Translations under genes and position numbers: made by a program
Source of the DNA: Clostridia bacterium
GTDB taxonomy: Bacteria; Bacillota; Clostridia; RGIG7378
DNA: 64,000 nt
Assembly (NCBI GenBank): GCA_017559445.1
Contig: JAFYSJ010000025.1
Coordinates: 1 to 64,000, forward strand
Direction: 5' to 3'
Shown here: positions 19,001 through 27,517 of the stretch, one piece after another
Layout: every line of letters begins with the position of its first letter
Position numbering within the stretch: position 1 is the stretch's first letter
The notes under the pieces: generated by a model
The model's input: the letters and a program-made list of their open reading frames with translations, nothing else
Told to the model about the DNA's origin: nothing
Database searches by the model: none

Positions 19001-21276
19001 TAGTTTTGCTCCCCGCTATCTCTGTTTTTATTAATCAAGCAACCAGCCAAGATAATCTTGCGCTCCTGCTCTGTAAGTCCTGGCAATGAGAATGTAATCT
19101 CTCTCTTTACCTCTCCATTTGCAGATACGATGCAACCATTAACCTGCTCTGTATAGTTAATAAGGCTATTACGTACATCTGTGAGAACAAGGAAATCACC
19201 TACACCGATATACTCTGCATCCTGCTCTGTGGCCTGAAGTGGCAACATACCCCAGTTAATAAGGTTGGAACGGTATCTCTTAGTAGCATACTCAGAAACT
19301 ACGTTGGCCCATCCGCCCAAAACCTTCTGACAAGATGCTGCCTGCTCTCTAGCAGAACCATCACCTGGACGAACTGCATAAATAAAGCTACCTACTCCTG
19401 TGTTATCCACGGAAATGCCATATGTATTCACAAGGTTCTCAGGCAAATTCTTGCCGAGGAACTCTGCAACCTTAGCTGTGCCCTCTGCTGTGTCTCTGCC
19501 TACTTCCAAGTCTCTAGTAACCTTTGCCTTAGCAACGTAACCTGGAACTCTACGAGAAAGAGTGAACTCAGAAAGTCTGTATGGGTTAGATCTGTAAGAG
19601 GATGTCTCACCAGATGGAATAAGCTCGTCTGTTGTTGTAACGCTGTCTCTAATATCTGCACAGCACTCCAAAACAAGGTTGTCTGGCAAAGCATGCATCT
19701 TGGGCCAATCTGCAATGTTGGGTCCCATAATCAAATCCTTGGAACCATCGCCCTTGCCGTAACCGTTATAAACTCTGTTCTCATAAACCTTGCTATCGAA
19801 GTTATACTCTGGAACCTCATAACCGCTCCAGTCCAAATCCTCTGCAGATGTGAGAACACCGCCTCTAGCTGCTGTAGCTGCAATAGATCTAGCATCCATA
19901 AGTGCAACTGTAGCAATCTGGCCCTCACCAGGCTTAGAACCTTCTCTGCTTGCAAAGTTTCTAGTGGAGTGACGAATGGACAATCCCTTGTTTGCAGGAA
20001 CGTCACCAGCACCAAAGCATGGTCCACAGAATGCTGTACGCAAAATAGCACCTGCTGCTGCAAGCTCTGTTGCTGCGCCATTTCTCATAAGCTCCAAGAA
20101 AACTGGCTGAGAGGATGGGTAAACATTAAGTGCGCATGCGCCGTTACCTGTGCTCTTACCAGAAAGTGCATATGCTGCTGCACAAATATTTTCAAATGTA
20201 CCACCGGAGCAACCTGCAATCTCACACTGATCCACATGGAACTCACCGTTGATCCACTTTTCTGTCAAGTTAAGCTTAACCTTTTCGCCAAGCTGTGCGT
20301 TGCATCTCTCCTCTGTCTCCTTGAGAATCTCGATTGGGTTAGCCAAGAATTCACGAATCTCATATGCATTGGATGGATGGAATGGAAGTGCGATCATGGG
20401 GTGAACTGTGCTAAGGTCAATGTCCACAACCTTGTCGTAGCAAGCGCCTTCCTTAGGCTGCAACTTGCGATACTCCTCACCTCTGCCGTGCATCTTAAGG
20501 TAATTCTCAGTCTTGTCATCTGTCTCCCAAATGGAGGAAAGACATGCTGTCTCTGTTGTCATTACGTCGATACCAATACGTGTATCCATGGAAAGCTTAG
20601 CAACACCAGGACCAAAGAACTCCAAAATACGGTTCTTAACAAAGCCGTTATCAAATACAGCCTTAACAAGTGCCAAAGCTACGTCCTGAGGACCCACGCC
20701 AGGATTCAATTCACCGTGAAGGTAAATAGCAACTACTTCTGGTCTAGCTACGTCATATGTCTGACCAAGGAGCTGCTTAACAAGCTCTGGACCGCCCTCA
20801 CCCATGGCAATAGTACCAATGGCACCATATCTTGTGTGGCTGTCAGAACCCAAAAGCATTTTGCCGCAACCAGCCATCATTTCTCTCATGTACTGGTGAA
20901 TAACTGCCAAGTGAGCAGGAACATAGATTCCGCCATACTTCTCTGTGGCAGAAAGGCCAAACAAGTGGTCGTCCTCGTTAATTGTACCGCCTACTGCACA
21001 AAGGCTGTTGTGGCAGTTAGTAAGAACGTATGGAATTGGGAACTTCTCCATACCACTGGCTCTGGCTGTCTGAATAATACCAACATATGTAATATCGTGG
21101 GATGCAAGTCCGTCGAACTTAATGCGCAAATTGTTATCCTTAGGAGCTCCACCTACACAGTGTGCAGACAAAATCTCCCAAGCCATTGTGTTGTCTCTAG
21201 AACCAGTTACTTCTGCAGATACTGGAACTAACTGTCCATTAACTAAAACGTGCTTCTGATCAATACACTTTACCAT
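19000..21276 (-). CDS. Aconitase-family hydratase (YbhJ-like)
   Basis: 758 residues of the aconitase superfamily, with [4Fe-4S] ligands predicted at C356 (AGCSGG), C417 and C420 (FCGPC) and the conserved SDSHT (144-148). Stretches such as DITYVGIIQTARASG and VLTNCHNSLCAVGGTINEDD resemble, as I recall it, the E. coli YbhJ subgroup rather than AcnA or AcnB. The substrate is therefore uncertain: a citrate/isocitrate-like hydroxyacid is a guess. The SD GAGG is well placed. Third gene of the nadD operon. Confidence 0.85.
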   Translation of the reverse strand: MVKCIDQKHVLVNGQLVPVSAEVTGSRDNTMAWEILSAHCVGGAPKDNNLRIKFDGLASHDITYVGIIQTARASGMEKFPIPYVLTNCHNSLCAVGGTINEDDHLFGLSATEKYGGIYVPAHLAVIHQYMREMMAGCGKMLLGSDSHTRYGAIGTIAMGEGGPELVKQLLGQTYDVARPEVVAIYLHGELNPGVGPQDVALALVKAVFDNGFVKNRILEFFGPGVAKLSMDTRIGIDVMTTETACLSSIWETDDKTENYLKMHGRGEEYRKLQPKEGACYDKVVDIDLSTVHPMIALPFHPSNAYEIREFLANPIEILKETEERCNAQLGEKVKLNLTEKWINGEFHVDQCEIAGCSGGTFENICAAAYALSGKSTGNGACALNVYPSSQPVFLELMRNGAATELAAAGAILRTAFCGPCFGAGDVPANKGLSIRHSTRNFASREGSKPGEGQIATVALMDARSIAATAARGGVLTSAEDLDWSGYEVPEYNFDSKVYENRVYNGYGKGDGSKDLIMGPNIADWPKMHALPDNLVLECCADIRDSVTTTDELIPSGETSSYRSNPYRLSEFTLSRRVPGYVAKAKVTRDLEVGRDTAEGTAKVAEFLGKNLPENLVNTYGISVDNTGVGSFIYAVRPGDGSAREQAASCQKVLGGWANVVSEYATKRYRSNLINWGMLPLQATEQDAEYIGVGDFLVLTDVRNSLINYTEQVNGCIVSANGEVKREITFSLPGLTEQERKIILAGCLINKNRDSGEQN

Positions 21277-21281
21277 ATTGA

Positions 21282-21875
21282 TTACCTCTTTCCTTCCGTG
21301 GAACCCTCCAAGAGCCCCTTATAAAAATCTCTAGTAATTAACGATGCTGGATGGACTGTTACGCCCCTTTGCTCGTTAAAAGTAATTACATTTTCTAAAA
21401 CGTGCAGGGTGGTTTCCTCTAGGCTCTTGCCTAGCATTTCCCTTGCGACCACTGCGTCACTGTGAATTCTGCCTACTTCACAATAGTCTGCACAGAACAC
21501 AAGCATCTCTAAATTAGACATGTTTGGCCTACCACATGTGTGGTTAGTTATGGAGTTTAGGATATCCTCATCCTCCTCACCAAACTCTTCCTTTGCCACA
21601 AACGCTCCTGCTATGGAATGCAGAAGCTGCGTTGCCTTAATCTGAATGTCATCCGGCTCGTAACCATTGTCCCTGCAAACCTTTATCAATTCCTGATCCG
21701 ACATTGCCTTAGCACAATCATGTAGCAATCCTGCTGTGTAAGCCTTGTCCACATGGATTCCGTATCTACCTGCCAGCTGACGGCACAAATCTGCCACGTT
21801 AAGCGAGTGTTGATACCTATGGGCTGACAACTTCTCAATAAGTATGTCCTTGGCCTGGTCAAAAGTCATGTTCAT
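21282..21875 (-). CDS. yqeK: YqeK-like HD-domain Ap4A hydrolase
   Basis: HD-domain phosphohydrolase; characterised YqeK proteins cleave diadenosine tetraphosphate symmetrically to ADP. YQHSLNVADL (H23), LLHDCAKAM (H52, D53), LHSIAGAF and FCADYCEVGR carry the metal site. Start fixed by the ATGA overlap with nadD, with which the gene is paired in most Firmicutes. 197 residues, usual length. Confidence 0.93.
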   Translation of the reverse strand: MNMTFDQAKDILIEKLSAHRYQHSLNVADLCRQLAGRYGIHVDKAYTAGLLHDCAKAMSDQELIKVCRDNGYEPDDIQIKATQLLHSIAGAFVAKEEFGEEDEDILNSITNHTCGRPNMSNLEMLVFCADYCEVGRIHSDAVVAREMLGKSLEETTLHVLENVITFNEQRGVTVHPASLITRDFYKGLLEGSTEGKR

Positions 21876-22471
21876 CTGTAAAGTCCTCGCTCATTAATGT
21901 AAGCCAAAACTTCTTCTGGAACTAAATCATCACAATCCAAGCCCTGTGAAAGTCTGTCTCTAACTTCGGTAGATGAAACCTCTGGCAAGTCCATGTTGGC
22001 GAACTCTACCAAGATGCCAAGTTCCTGTTTAAGCCAGTCTATTCTCTCCTGTAAATCTGGTCTCTCGTACCCACCTCTAGTAGATACGCCAAAGCTACAG
22101 TATTTGCCAAGTTCATTGGCTCTGTACCACTTGTGAAGCTCGTAAATAATGTCTGCTCCGTTTATGAAAACAAGCTGTGCATCAGGGTATTGTTCCTTAA
22201 GCTTAGCCAAAGTGTTGAAGGAATAGTTAATTTCCTTAGATTTAGTCTCCATATCTGAAACCATCACCTTAGGCTCATCATTAAAGGCCAAAACTGTCAT
22301 GTTAAACCTGTCCTCTGCACTAACTTCCGTATCTCCTTTGAACGGATGTGTGCCTGACGGGACAACAATCAAGGCGTCCAATGAAAACGCCTTAATGCTC
22401 TCTAATCCAAGAGCTACATGACCCTTATGAATGGGGTTAAATGACCCACCTAATACACCTATTCTTTTCAT
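21872..22471 (-). CDS. nadD: Nicotinate-nucleotide adenylyltransferase
   Basis: Makes deamido-NAD from nicotinate mononucleotide and ATP. GGSFNPIHKGH (9-19) is the nucleotidyltransferase signature and SSTEVRDRL the C-terminal motif; 199 residues. The start is certain: an in-frame TAA lies six bases upstream of the ATG. There is no ribosome binding site; instead TATAAT ends seven bases before the ATG, so the mRNA is probably leaderless. First gene of the operon nadD-yqeK-aconitase family-methyltransferase-rluA. Confidence 0.95.
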   Translation of the reverse strand: MKRIGVLGGSFNPIHKGHVALGLESIKAFSLDALIVVPSGTHPFKGDTEVSAEDRFNMTVLAFNDEPKVMVSDMETKSKEINYSFNTLAKLKEQYPDAQLVFINGADIIYELHKWYRANELGKYCSFGVSTRGGYERPDLQERIDWLKQELGILVEFANMDLPEVSSTEVRDRLSQGLDCDDLVPEEVLAYINERGLYR

Positions 22472-22478
22472 GGGTTAC

Positions 22479-22487
22479 ATTATAGCA
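22479..22487 (-). promoter_or_regulatory. Promoter of nadD, probably leaderless
   Basis: Extended -10 element TGCTATAAT on the minus strand (TATAAT at 22479-22484); only 7 bases separate it from the ATG at 22471. No good -35 box. Confidence 0.7.
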
Positions 22488-22515
22488 ATGGCATATGGGA
22501 TAATCTACCTTTTTC

Positions 22516-22544
22516 TTGTAAAGAATAGGGCAAAGTGTTATACT
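22516..22544 (+). promoter_or_regulatory. Promoter of serS
   Basis: TTGTAA (22516-22521), 17-base spacer, TATACT (22539-22544) with a TG extension. Divergent from the nadD promoter. Confidence 0.75.
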
Positions 22545-22580
22545 TTCGGGATATAAGACGATAATGTGGAGGTTTTTTTC

Positions 22581-23858
22581 ATGTTAGATATTAATGCTAT
22601 TAGACAAAACCCTGAAGAGATCAAGGCTAAGCTTGCTAAAAAGGGTTGTAATGTAGATTTTACAGAGTTTCTTCAGCTGGATGCAGAGCGCAGACAGTTG
22701 CTTCAGGAGGTAGAGTCCCTTAAGGCTCTCCGTAATAAGGTTTCCTCTCAGATCCCAGTTCTCAAGAAGAACGGCGAGGACGTTTCCGCAGTACTTGAGG
22801 AGATGAAGGTTACATCCGACAAGATTAAGGAGATGGATGATCAGGTTAAGGTTGTTGATCAGAAGATTTTTGATTTCGTTTCCTACCTTCCCAACATTCC
22901 TGCAGATGATGTTATTGCAGGTGGCAAGGAGAACAACGAGATGCTCCGCGTATGGGGTTCCAAGCCTGAGTTCGACTTCCCTGCTAAGGATCACGTAGAG
23001 CTTGCTAAGAATCTTGGCCTCATTGACTATGAGCGTGGTGCTAAGCTTAGCGGTAACGGTTTCTGGATGTACCGTGGTAAGGGTGCTTTGCTTGAGTGGG
23101 CACTTCTCAACTACTTCATCGAGACACATATGAAGGATGGTTACGAGTTCATTCTTCCTCCTCACATGCTTGGTGCACGTTGTGGTTTCACAGCAGGTCA
23201 GTTCCCCAAGTTTGCTGACGAGGTTTACTACGTAGGTGAGCGTAACGGTGACGATTCCGACAAGTTCTTGCTTCCTACAGCTGAGACAGCTCTTATTAAC
23301 ATGTATAGAGATGAGGTTCTTGATGAGGCTACTCTTCCCCAGAAGCTCTTCGCTTACACACCTTGTTTCCGTAAGGAAGCTGGTAGCTACCGTTCTGACG
23401 AGCGTGGTATGATCCGTGGTCACCAGTTTGACAAGGTTGAGATGTTCCAGTACACAACACCTGAGACTTCTGACGATGCTCTTATGGAGCTTGTTGGCAA
23501 GGCTGAGGCTCTTCTCCAGGGCTTGGGTCTCCACTACCAGCTTTCCAAGTTGGCTGCTGAGGACTGCAGTGCTTCCATGATGAAGACATATGACATCGAG
23601 GTTTGGATTCCTTCCATGGGCATTTACAAGGAAGTTTCCTCCTGCTCCAATGCTGGTGAGTACCAGGCACGCAGAGGTAACATCCGTTTCAAGAGAAAGG
23701 CTACTGGCAAGAACGAGTATATCCACTCTCTCAATGGTTCCGGTTTGGCAACATCCCGTGTTATCCCAGCTCTCCTTGAGCAGTACCAGCAGGCAGACGG
23801 TAGCGTTATCGTTCCTGAGGTTCTTCGCAAGTGGATGGGTTGCGATGTTCTTAGATAA
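22581..23858 (+). CDS. serS: Serine--tRNA ligase
   Basis: Charges tRNA-Ser. The N-terminal antiparallel coiled coil (about 25-105) is followed by a class II core with TAETALINMYRDEVL, the motif 2 loop CFRKEAGS and motif 3 GSGLATSRVIPALLEQYQ. I chose the ATG at 22581 (425 residues, MLDINAIRQNPEEIK) with GGAGG eight bases upstream; a GTG at 22566 lies inside the binding site. Codon use is richer in C-ending codons than the neighbours, as expected for a highly expressed gene. Confidence 0.97.
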   Translation: MLDINAIRQNPEEIKAKLAKKGCNVDFTEFLQLDAERRQLLQEVESLKALRNKVSSQIPVLKKNGEDVSAVLEEMKVTSDKIKEMDDQVKVVDQKIFDFVSYLPNIPADDVIAGGKENNEMLRVWGSKPEFDFPAKDHVELAKNLGLIDYERGAKLSGNGFWMYRGKGALLEWALLNYFIETHMKDGYEFILPPHMLGARCGFTAGQFPKFADEVYYVGERNGDDSDKFLLPTAETALINMYRDEVLDEATLPQKLFAYTPCFRKEAGSYRSDERGMIRGHQFDKVEMFQYTTPETSDDALMELVGKAEALLQGLGLHYQLSKLAAEDCSASMMKTYDIEVWIPSMGIYKEVSSCSNAGEYQARRGNIRFKRKATGKNEYIHSLNGSGLATSRVIPALLEQYQQADGSVIVPEVLRKWMGCDVLR

Positions 23859-23885
23859 GACAAGCTAACAACTTTAGATAAAGTA

Positions 23886-23914
23886 AATGGACAGTCGATT
23901 GACTGTCCATTTTT
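23886..23914 (+). terminator. Intrinsic terminator of serS
   Basis: Perfect stem ATGGACAGTC / GACTGTCCAT with a four-base loop, then TTTTTG. Confidence 0.93.
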
Positions 23915-23957
23915 GTTACCTATATTGTTCTCTTAAAGATTCCAAATATTGATCTAA

Positions 23958-24008
23958 GCTATTCTTCCAATATTATAGCACAGAGAGCGTTACATATTTT
24001 CGCTGCAC
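23958..24008 (-). repeat. 3'-end repeat family 2, copy C (diverged)
   Basis: Contains GCGTTACATATTTTCGCTGC directly behind the stop of the gene at 24010. The same core occurs at 24681 and 25616; the outer part is diverged here. Confidence 0.75.
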
Positions 24009-24009
24009 T

Positions 24010-24480
24010 CTAGCCTTGTTTTTCAACAAGTTTAATTATACTGTTAATCTGTTTTTCTGTATAATTTCCAACATAAACATATTTACATTTGCCATACCTT
24101 AGATTAAATTTCAAATATTTATCTGACAAATGCACATATCCTATATATCTTTTCTTCTCTTTTCTTGTAAGCTTTACTATATCAATCGATATTACTTCGT
24201 TAATATCAATGTTATTATTCCATGAAATTAATGATTGCTTTTTTCCATAAAATCTATTAGTTGCCCAAAATAGACTATCCGTACTTTTAATCCAAGTATT
24301 TTCGATTTCGATGTAAGATGGAATTATAAAAATCTTACTCAAAAAAGCCACTATGAAAGTTGCAACAAAACAAAAAAGAAATTTATTATCATTTATAACT
24401 GAAACAAGAGCTATAGGACACACCAACATCAAGGCAAATATGTAAACTATTAAATCCTTTAAGGCATATATTTTTCTCAT
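24010..24480 (-). CDS. Small two-TM protein, function unknown
   Basis: 156 residues, not recognised. Two hydrophobic helices (about 10-30 and 32-52) are followed by a charged domain with alternating beta-like segments (FYGKKQSLISWNNNIDINEV, KRYIGYVHLSDKYLKF, KYVYVGNYTEKQI), which resembles small bacterial PH-like domains in outline only. The DNA is visibly more AT-rich than the flanking housekeeping genes, pointing to acquisition. GAGG lies four bases before the ATG. Confidence 0.7.
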   Translation of the reverse strand: MRKIYALKDLIVYIFALMLVCPIALVSVINDNKFLFCFVATFIVAFLSKIFIIPSYIEIENTWIKSTDSLFWATNRFYGKKQSLISWNNNIDINEVISIDIVKLTRKEKKRYIGYVHLSDKYLKFNLRYGKCKYVYVGNYTEKQINSIIKLVEKQG

Positions 24481-24636
24481 TTTTCCTCACTATATTTCTA
24501 CTTAAAATTGTAATTTTAGTCTGATATTTTATTATTCCATATGCTGAATAACAAATGTATAAAATTTAGGATTGGTTTAGCTCCAGTTCAAAACACTCAA
24601 AGCGCCAAGCATACTAGCGCTGTTTATTTAAAACCT
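24481..24636. other. AT-rich intergenic stretch with IS-end-like palindrome
   Basis: Contains TAAAATTACAATTTTA (around 24503-24518), a perfect palindrome repeated nearly identically at about 25286-25301 at the end of the IS30 relic, and a weak hairpin AGCGC/GCGCT at about 24601-24623 that holds one lone ACTAGCGC. No gene seen. Confidence 0.5.
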
Positions 24637-24700
24637 AGACTACTCCGACTCTATCTATACGGTATCACAAGGAGTGTTACATATTTTCGCTGCGGTCCAC
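24637..24700 (-). repeat. 3'-end repeat family 2, copy B
   Basis: About 64 bases nearly identical to copy A at 25567: shared blocks are GGTATCACAAGGAGTGTTAC and TTCGC-GC-GTCCA. Minus-strand reading gives GTAaCAC..GTGaTAC, a weak hairpin. It sits 10 bases behind the stop of the gene at 24711. Confidence 0.85.
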
Positions 24701-24710
24701 TCTTCTTTTT

Positions 24711-25163
24711 CTAAAATCTCTTAATTTTTCTATTTTCTAATTTTTTTAATTCTTCTTTTTCGGCTTTGGTAAATTTAAACTCATTATAATCAACCAATTC
24801 CCACCAAATGTTTATAACAACAAAATATGCTGTGCTAATCATAAAAATTGATATCCATATCATCAGCAAAAGCTCCTGTGAAATAATACTCATAACAAAT
24901 CCACCAGTAAATACATCAACAAGCACTAAAACTGAACTTAAAATTGCTAACAATAGATATATGTATAAAGGAACTATTTTAAAATAATTGCATGGATAGA
25001 ATTTTTCATCTTTAAATTTGATAATTTTTCTAAATATTGAATTATCTTTTACTCTATATTTATATCTTAGTTTTGTCGACATAGGTCTTCTAGTATCAAA
25101 ACAAAAAGAAAATGTTAGAGCCAAAAATGCCCACATTGTTCCTGTAAAGGATAACAAATTCAT
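24711..25163 (-). CDS. Small three-TM protein, function unknown
   Basis: 150 residues from an ATG at 25163 with AGGAGG six bases upstream (a GTG directly before it is too close). Hydrophobic segments at about 2-22, 63-86 and 95-122, and a basic C-terminus KLENRKIKRF. AT-rich like its neighbour. No family recognised; the two genes look like one acquired block between serS and the acyl-CoA synthetase gene. Confidence 0.7.
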   Translation of the reverse strand: MNLLSFTGTMWAFLALTFSFCFDTRRPMSTKLRYKYRVKDNSIFRKIIKFKDEKFYPCNYFKIVPLYIYLLLAILSSVLVLVDVFTGGFVMSIISQELLLMIWISIFMISTAYFVVINIWWELVDYNEFKFTKAEKEELKKLENRKIKRF

Positions 25164-25279
25164 CACACACCTCCTAAAATCCCCAATTAATTTTTTTATT
25201 CCATAACTTGCGACATAAGTTATCGATGTTGCACCCCAGATAATAAGGGGGCTTTTCGTGAAATTTTGAGAAACAGATT
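25164..25279. other. Hairpin-bearing intergenic stretch
   Basis: Two inverted repeats: ATAACTT/AAGTTAT (about 25202-25222) and a C4/G4 stem followed by TTTT on the plus strand (about 25232-25257), which looks like a terminator although no plus-strand gene precedes it. No gene seen. Confidence 0.45.
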
Positions 25280-25450
25280 TTACTTAAAAATTGTAATTTT
25301 AAATTGAACACCTGTGGTTTGAATTAAGTCACTATGCAACCTTACTTTAATAATACACCTTACTAGAAATGAGTCAAACAACTCTTCAGGTGTTGAATAA
25401 CCTAATGATTTCTTAAGTAATGCATTCATGTCATCTAAAAACCTAAGAAT
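25280..25450 (-). pseudogene. C-terminal relic of an IS30-like transposase
   Basis: The minus strand translates for about 56 codons as a fragment containing FLDDMNALLKKSLGYSTPEE and LFDSFL, which resembles the end of IS30-family transposases (…PRK.LGY.TPEE.F). It has a stop codon just upstream in frame and no start or catalytic DDE part, so it is a remnant. It ends at TAA 25280-25282 next to a palindrome that recurs at 24503. Confidence 0.5.
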
Positions 25451-25480
25451 CTATTCAGCTTGATTTTACAACCTGCCAAA

Positions 25481-25519
25481 CAAAAAGAAAACCGCCTACA
25501 GATATAAATCCGTAGACGG
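25481..25519 (-). terminator. Intrinsic terminator of the glycosyltransferase-acyl-CoA synthetase operon
   Basis: CCGcCTAC (25492-25499) pairs with GTAGaCGG (25512-25519); on the minus strand TTTTCTTTTTG follows. Confidence 0.82.
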
Positions 25520-25566
25520 GGAATGAACTTTATTTGATTTAAGCTATTATAAGAATATTGCCTTTT

Positions 25567-25634
25567 TTATCTATTCTACTCCTACTCTACCCATATGGTA
25601 TCACAAGGAGTGTTACATATATTCGCCGCAGTCC
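25567..25634 (-). repeat. 3'-end repeat family 2, copy A
   Basis: Begins two bases behind the ligase stop codon and lies before its terminator. Same blocks as copy B (GGTATCACAAGGAGTGTTAC, then TTCGCCGCAGTCCA). Confidence 0.85.
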
Positions 25635-25636
25635 AA

Positions 25637-27487
25637 TTAGTGTGTTACCTTGTTGGCTTCTACGTTTCTCTTAACCTTGTTTGTAGATGTACGTACAAAG
25701 TCTTCCTTACGAACCACGAGAGCACGTACCTTCTTGTATGCAGGGAGAGACTCGTTCATAGTCTTAATTTCGCCCCAGAGAAGGTCGTAAATATCCTGCT
25801 CCTCTGTATGTCCAGCTGCCTCCAAAGCCTTGTAATCAGGGAAAACCTGAGCTGTAACAATAAGGTCATCGGACTTAGTATCTTCCTCGCCTGTTACCAT
25901 GGCCTCGTTCACATATGGCAAGCGAACAATCTTAGTCTCCAGCTCTTCTGGATAAATGTTCTTACCATTCTTAGTAACGATAACATTCTTAGATCTACCA
26001 GCAATGTACAAGAAACCATCCTCGTCGAAGTAACCAAGGTCACCTGTCAAGAACCATCCATCTCTAAATACCTGTGCTGTTGCCTCAGGGTTCATGTAGT
26101 AACCCATCATAACGTTGTCACCCTTAACACCGATTTCACCGATGCCCTGGTCGTTGGGATTCAAAATCTCAACCTGAACGTTAAGAAGTGGTCTACCTAC
26201 AGACTCATACTTGTTACCCTTAGTCTCGTTAACTGTAACAATTGGAGATGTTTCTGTAAGACCATATCCCTGACGGATTGTAAAACCAAAGTCCTCAAAT
26301 GCCTTAAGCACCGCTGGGTTAATAGCAGCAGCTCCGCTAATAATAAGCTTAAGTCTGCCACCCATCTTAGCGTGAATATCCTTAAATACTGTTCTACGAA
26401 TATCCAAGCCTACCTTATCTGCTGCATCGCAAATAGCCATACCCTTCTCTACCTTGGCCTTAGTCTCTGGGTTAGAAGAAATTGCAGAATCAACTCTTCT
26501 ATAGAGAACTTCCAAAATAGCAGGAACCATCATAGTAATGGTGGGCTTAAACTCGTTAAGAGCAATAGCAATACCCTTTAAGCTCTTGCAGAAACCAATT
26601 GCTGTACCTCTGTTAATAACTGTAAGGAAACCAGCTGTGCAGCAGTATGTGTGGTGCAAAGGAAGGATTGTAAGCATTGTGTCTCTCTCATCACAGTAAA
26701 GAGAATGCAATACGGAGAACATATTTGCACAGATATTCTTCTGAGAAAGCATAACAGCCTTGGAGTTAGATGTTGTACCAGATGTAAATACCAATACACC
26801 CAACTTCTCAGGGTTAACAGGACGAGCCTCATATGCATTGTTACCCTTGTGATACTTCTCTGTACCACTAAGAATAAGCTCCTTCATGGAGTACTCCTCC
26901 TCTGTGGAAACTCCAATATCCATGTTGATCAAAAACTCAAGCTGTGTGTCGCCGTGAGCAACTACCTCAGCAATCTTAGGAGCCATGGACTTAGAATAGA
27001 ACAAAGTCTTAATGCCACCTGCTACGATCTGTGTATGAATATCCTCTACTCCAAGCTCCTTGTCCAAAGGAACGATTACGGAACCACCAGCACCGATTGT
27101 CAAATAAGAAAGACACCACTCATATCTGTTTTCGCTGATAACACCAACGAATCCGTCAAGCATACCAGCCTCTTCCATTGCAGTACCAAGACCGTAAATG
27201 TCCTCTCTAAACTGAATATAAGAAACAGGTCTAGAGAAATTGCCTCCCTCGCCATCCAAATGGAATGCTGGCAAATGGCCATATGTTGCTGCAGCCTTAT
27301 CTACCAACTCTCTAAAGTCATATACTCGATCTGCTGGTCTATGGTATCCTGGCAAACCAAGCTTGCCCTGAAGGTTATTTAAAGCCTCCTTAGCAGTAGC
27401 CTTAGCTGTCTTCTTGTCATTAACCTTTTCTTTCTGCTGGTCGCGGTTCTCTTTAACCTGCTTAGCAATAGTTGTAAAAACGTTCAT
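25637..27487 (-). CDS. AMP-forming long-chain acyl-CoA synthetase-like ligase
   Basis: ANL-superfamily adenylate-forming enzyme of 616 residues; fatty acid to acyl-CoA is the likely reaction. The ATP/AMP loop VFTSGTTSNSKAVMLS (233-248), YGLTETSP, the hinge GWFLTGDLGYFDEDGFLYIA and the C-terminal lysine region KVKRNVE are present. A Lys/Asp-rich N-terminal 40 residues precede the catalytic domain. The start has AGGGGG upstream. Thirty bases downstream of the large glycosyltransferase gene, and probably cotranscribed. Confidence 0.9.
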   Translation of the reverse strand: MNVFTTIAKQVKENRDQQKEKVNDKKTAKATAKEALNNLQGKLGLPGYHRPADRVYDFRELVDKAAATYGHLPAFHLDGEGGNFSRPVSYIQFREDIYGLGTAMEEAGMLDGFVGVISENRYEWCLSYLTIGAGGSVIVPLDKELGVEDIHTQIVAGGIKTLFYSKSMAPKIAEVVAHGDTQLEFLINMDIGVSTEEEYSMKELILSGTEKYHKGNNAYEARPVNPEKLGVLVFTSGTTSNSKAVMLSQKNICANMFSVLHSLYCDERDTMLTILPLHHTYCCTAGFLTVINRGTAIGFCKSLKGIAIALNEFKPTITMMVPAILEVLYRRVDSAISSNPETKAKVEKGMAICDAADKVGLDIRRTVFKDIHAKMGGRLKLIISGAAAINPAVLKAFEDFGFTIRQGYGLTETSPIVTVNETKGNKYESVGRPLLNVQVEILNPNDQGIGEIGVKGDNVMMGYYMNPEATAQVFRDGWFLTGDLGYFDEDGFLYIAGRSKNVIVTKNGKNIYPEELETKIVRLPYVNEAMVTGEEDTKSDDLIVTAQVFPDYKALEAAGHTEEQDIYDLLWGEIKTMNESLPAYKKVRALVVRKEDFVRTSTNKVKRNVEANKVTH

Positions 27488-27517
27488 AAATCCCCCTAAA
27501 TGTCGGTACCCTAAGCC

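Noticed and set aside
24711-25163. Toxin-antitoxin pair of the two AT-rich genes
   Set aside because: Both encode membrane proteins of about 150 residues, are separated by a 230-base gap with repeats, and have no toxin motif.
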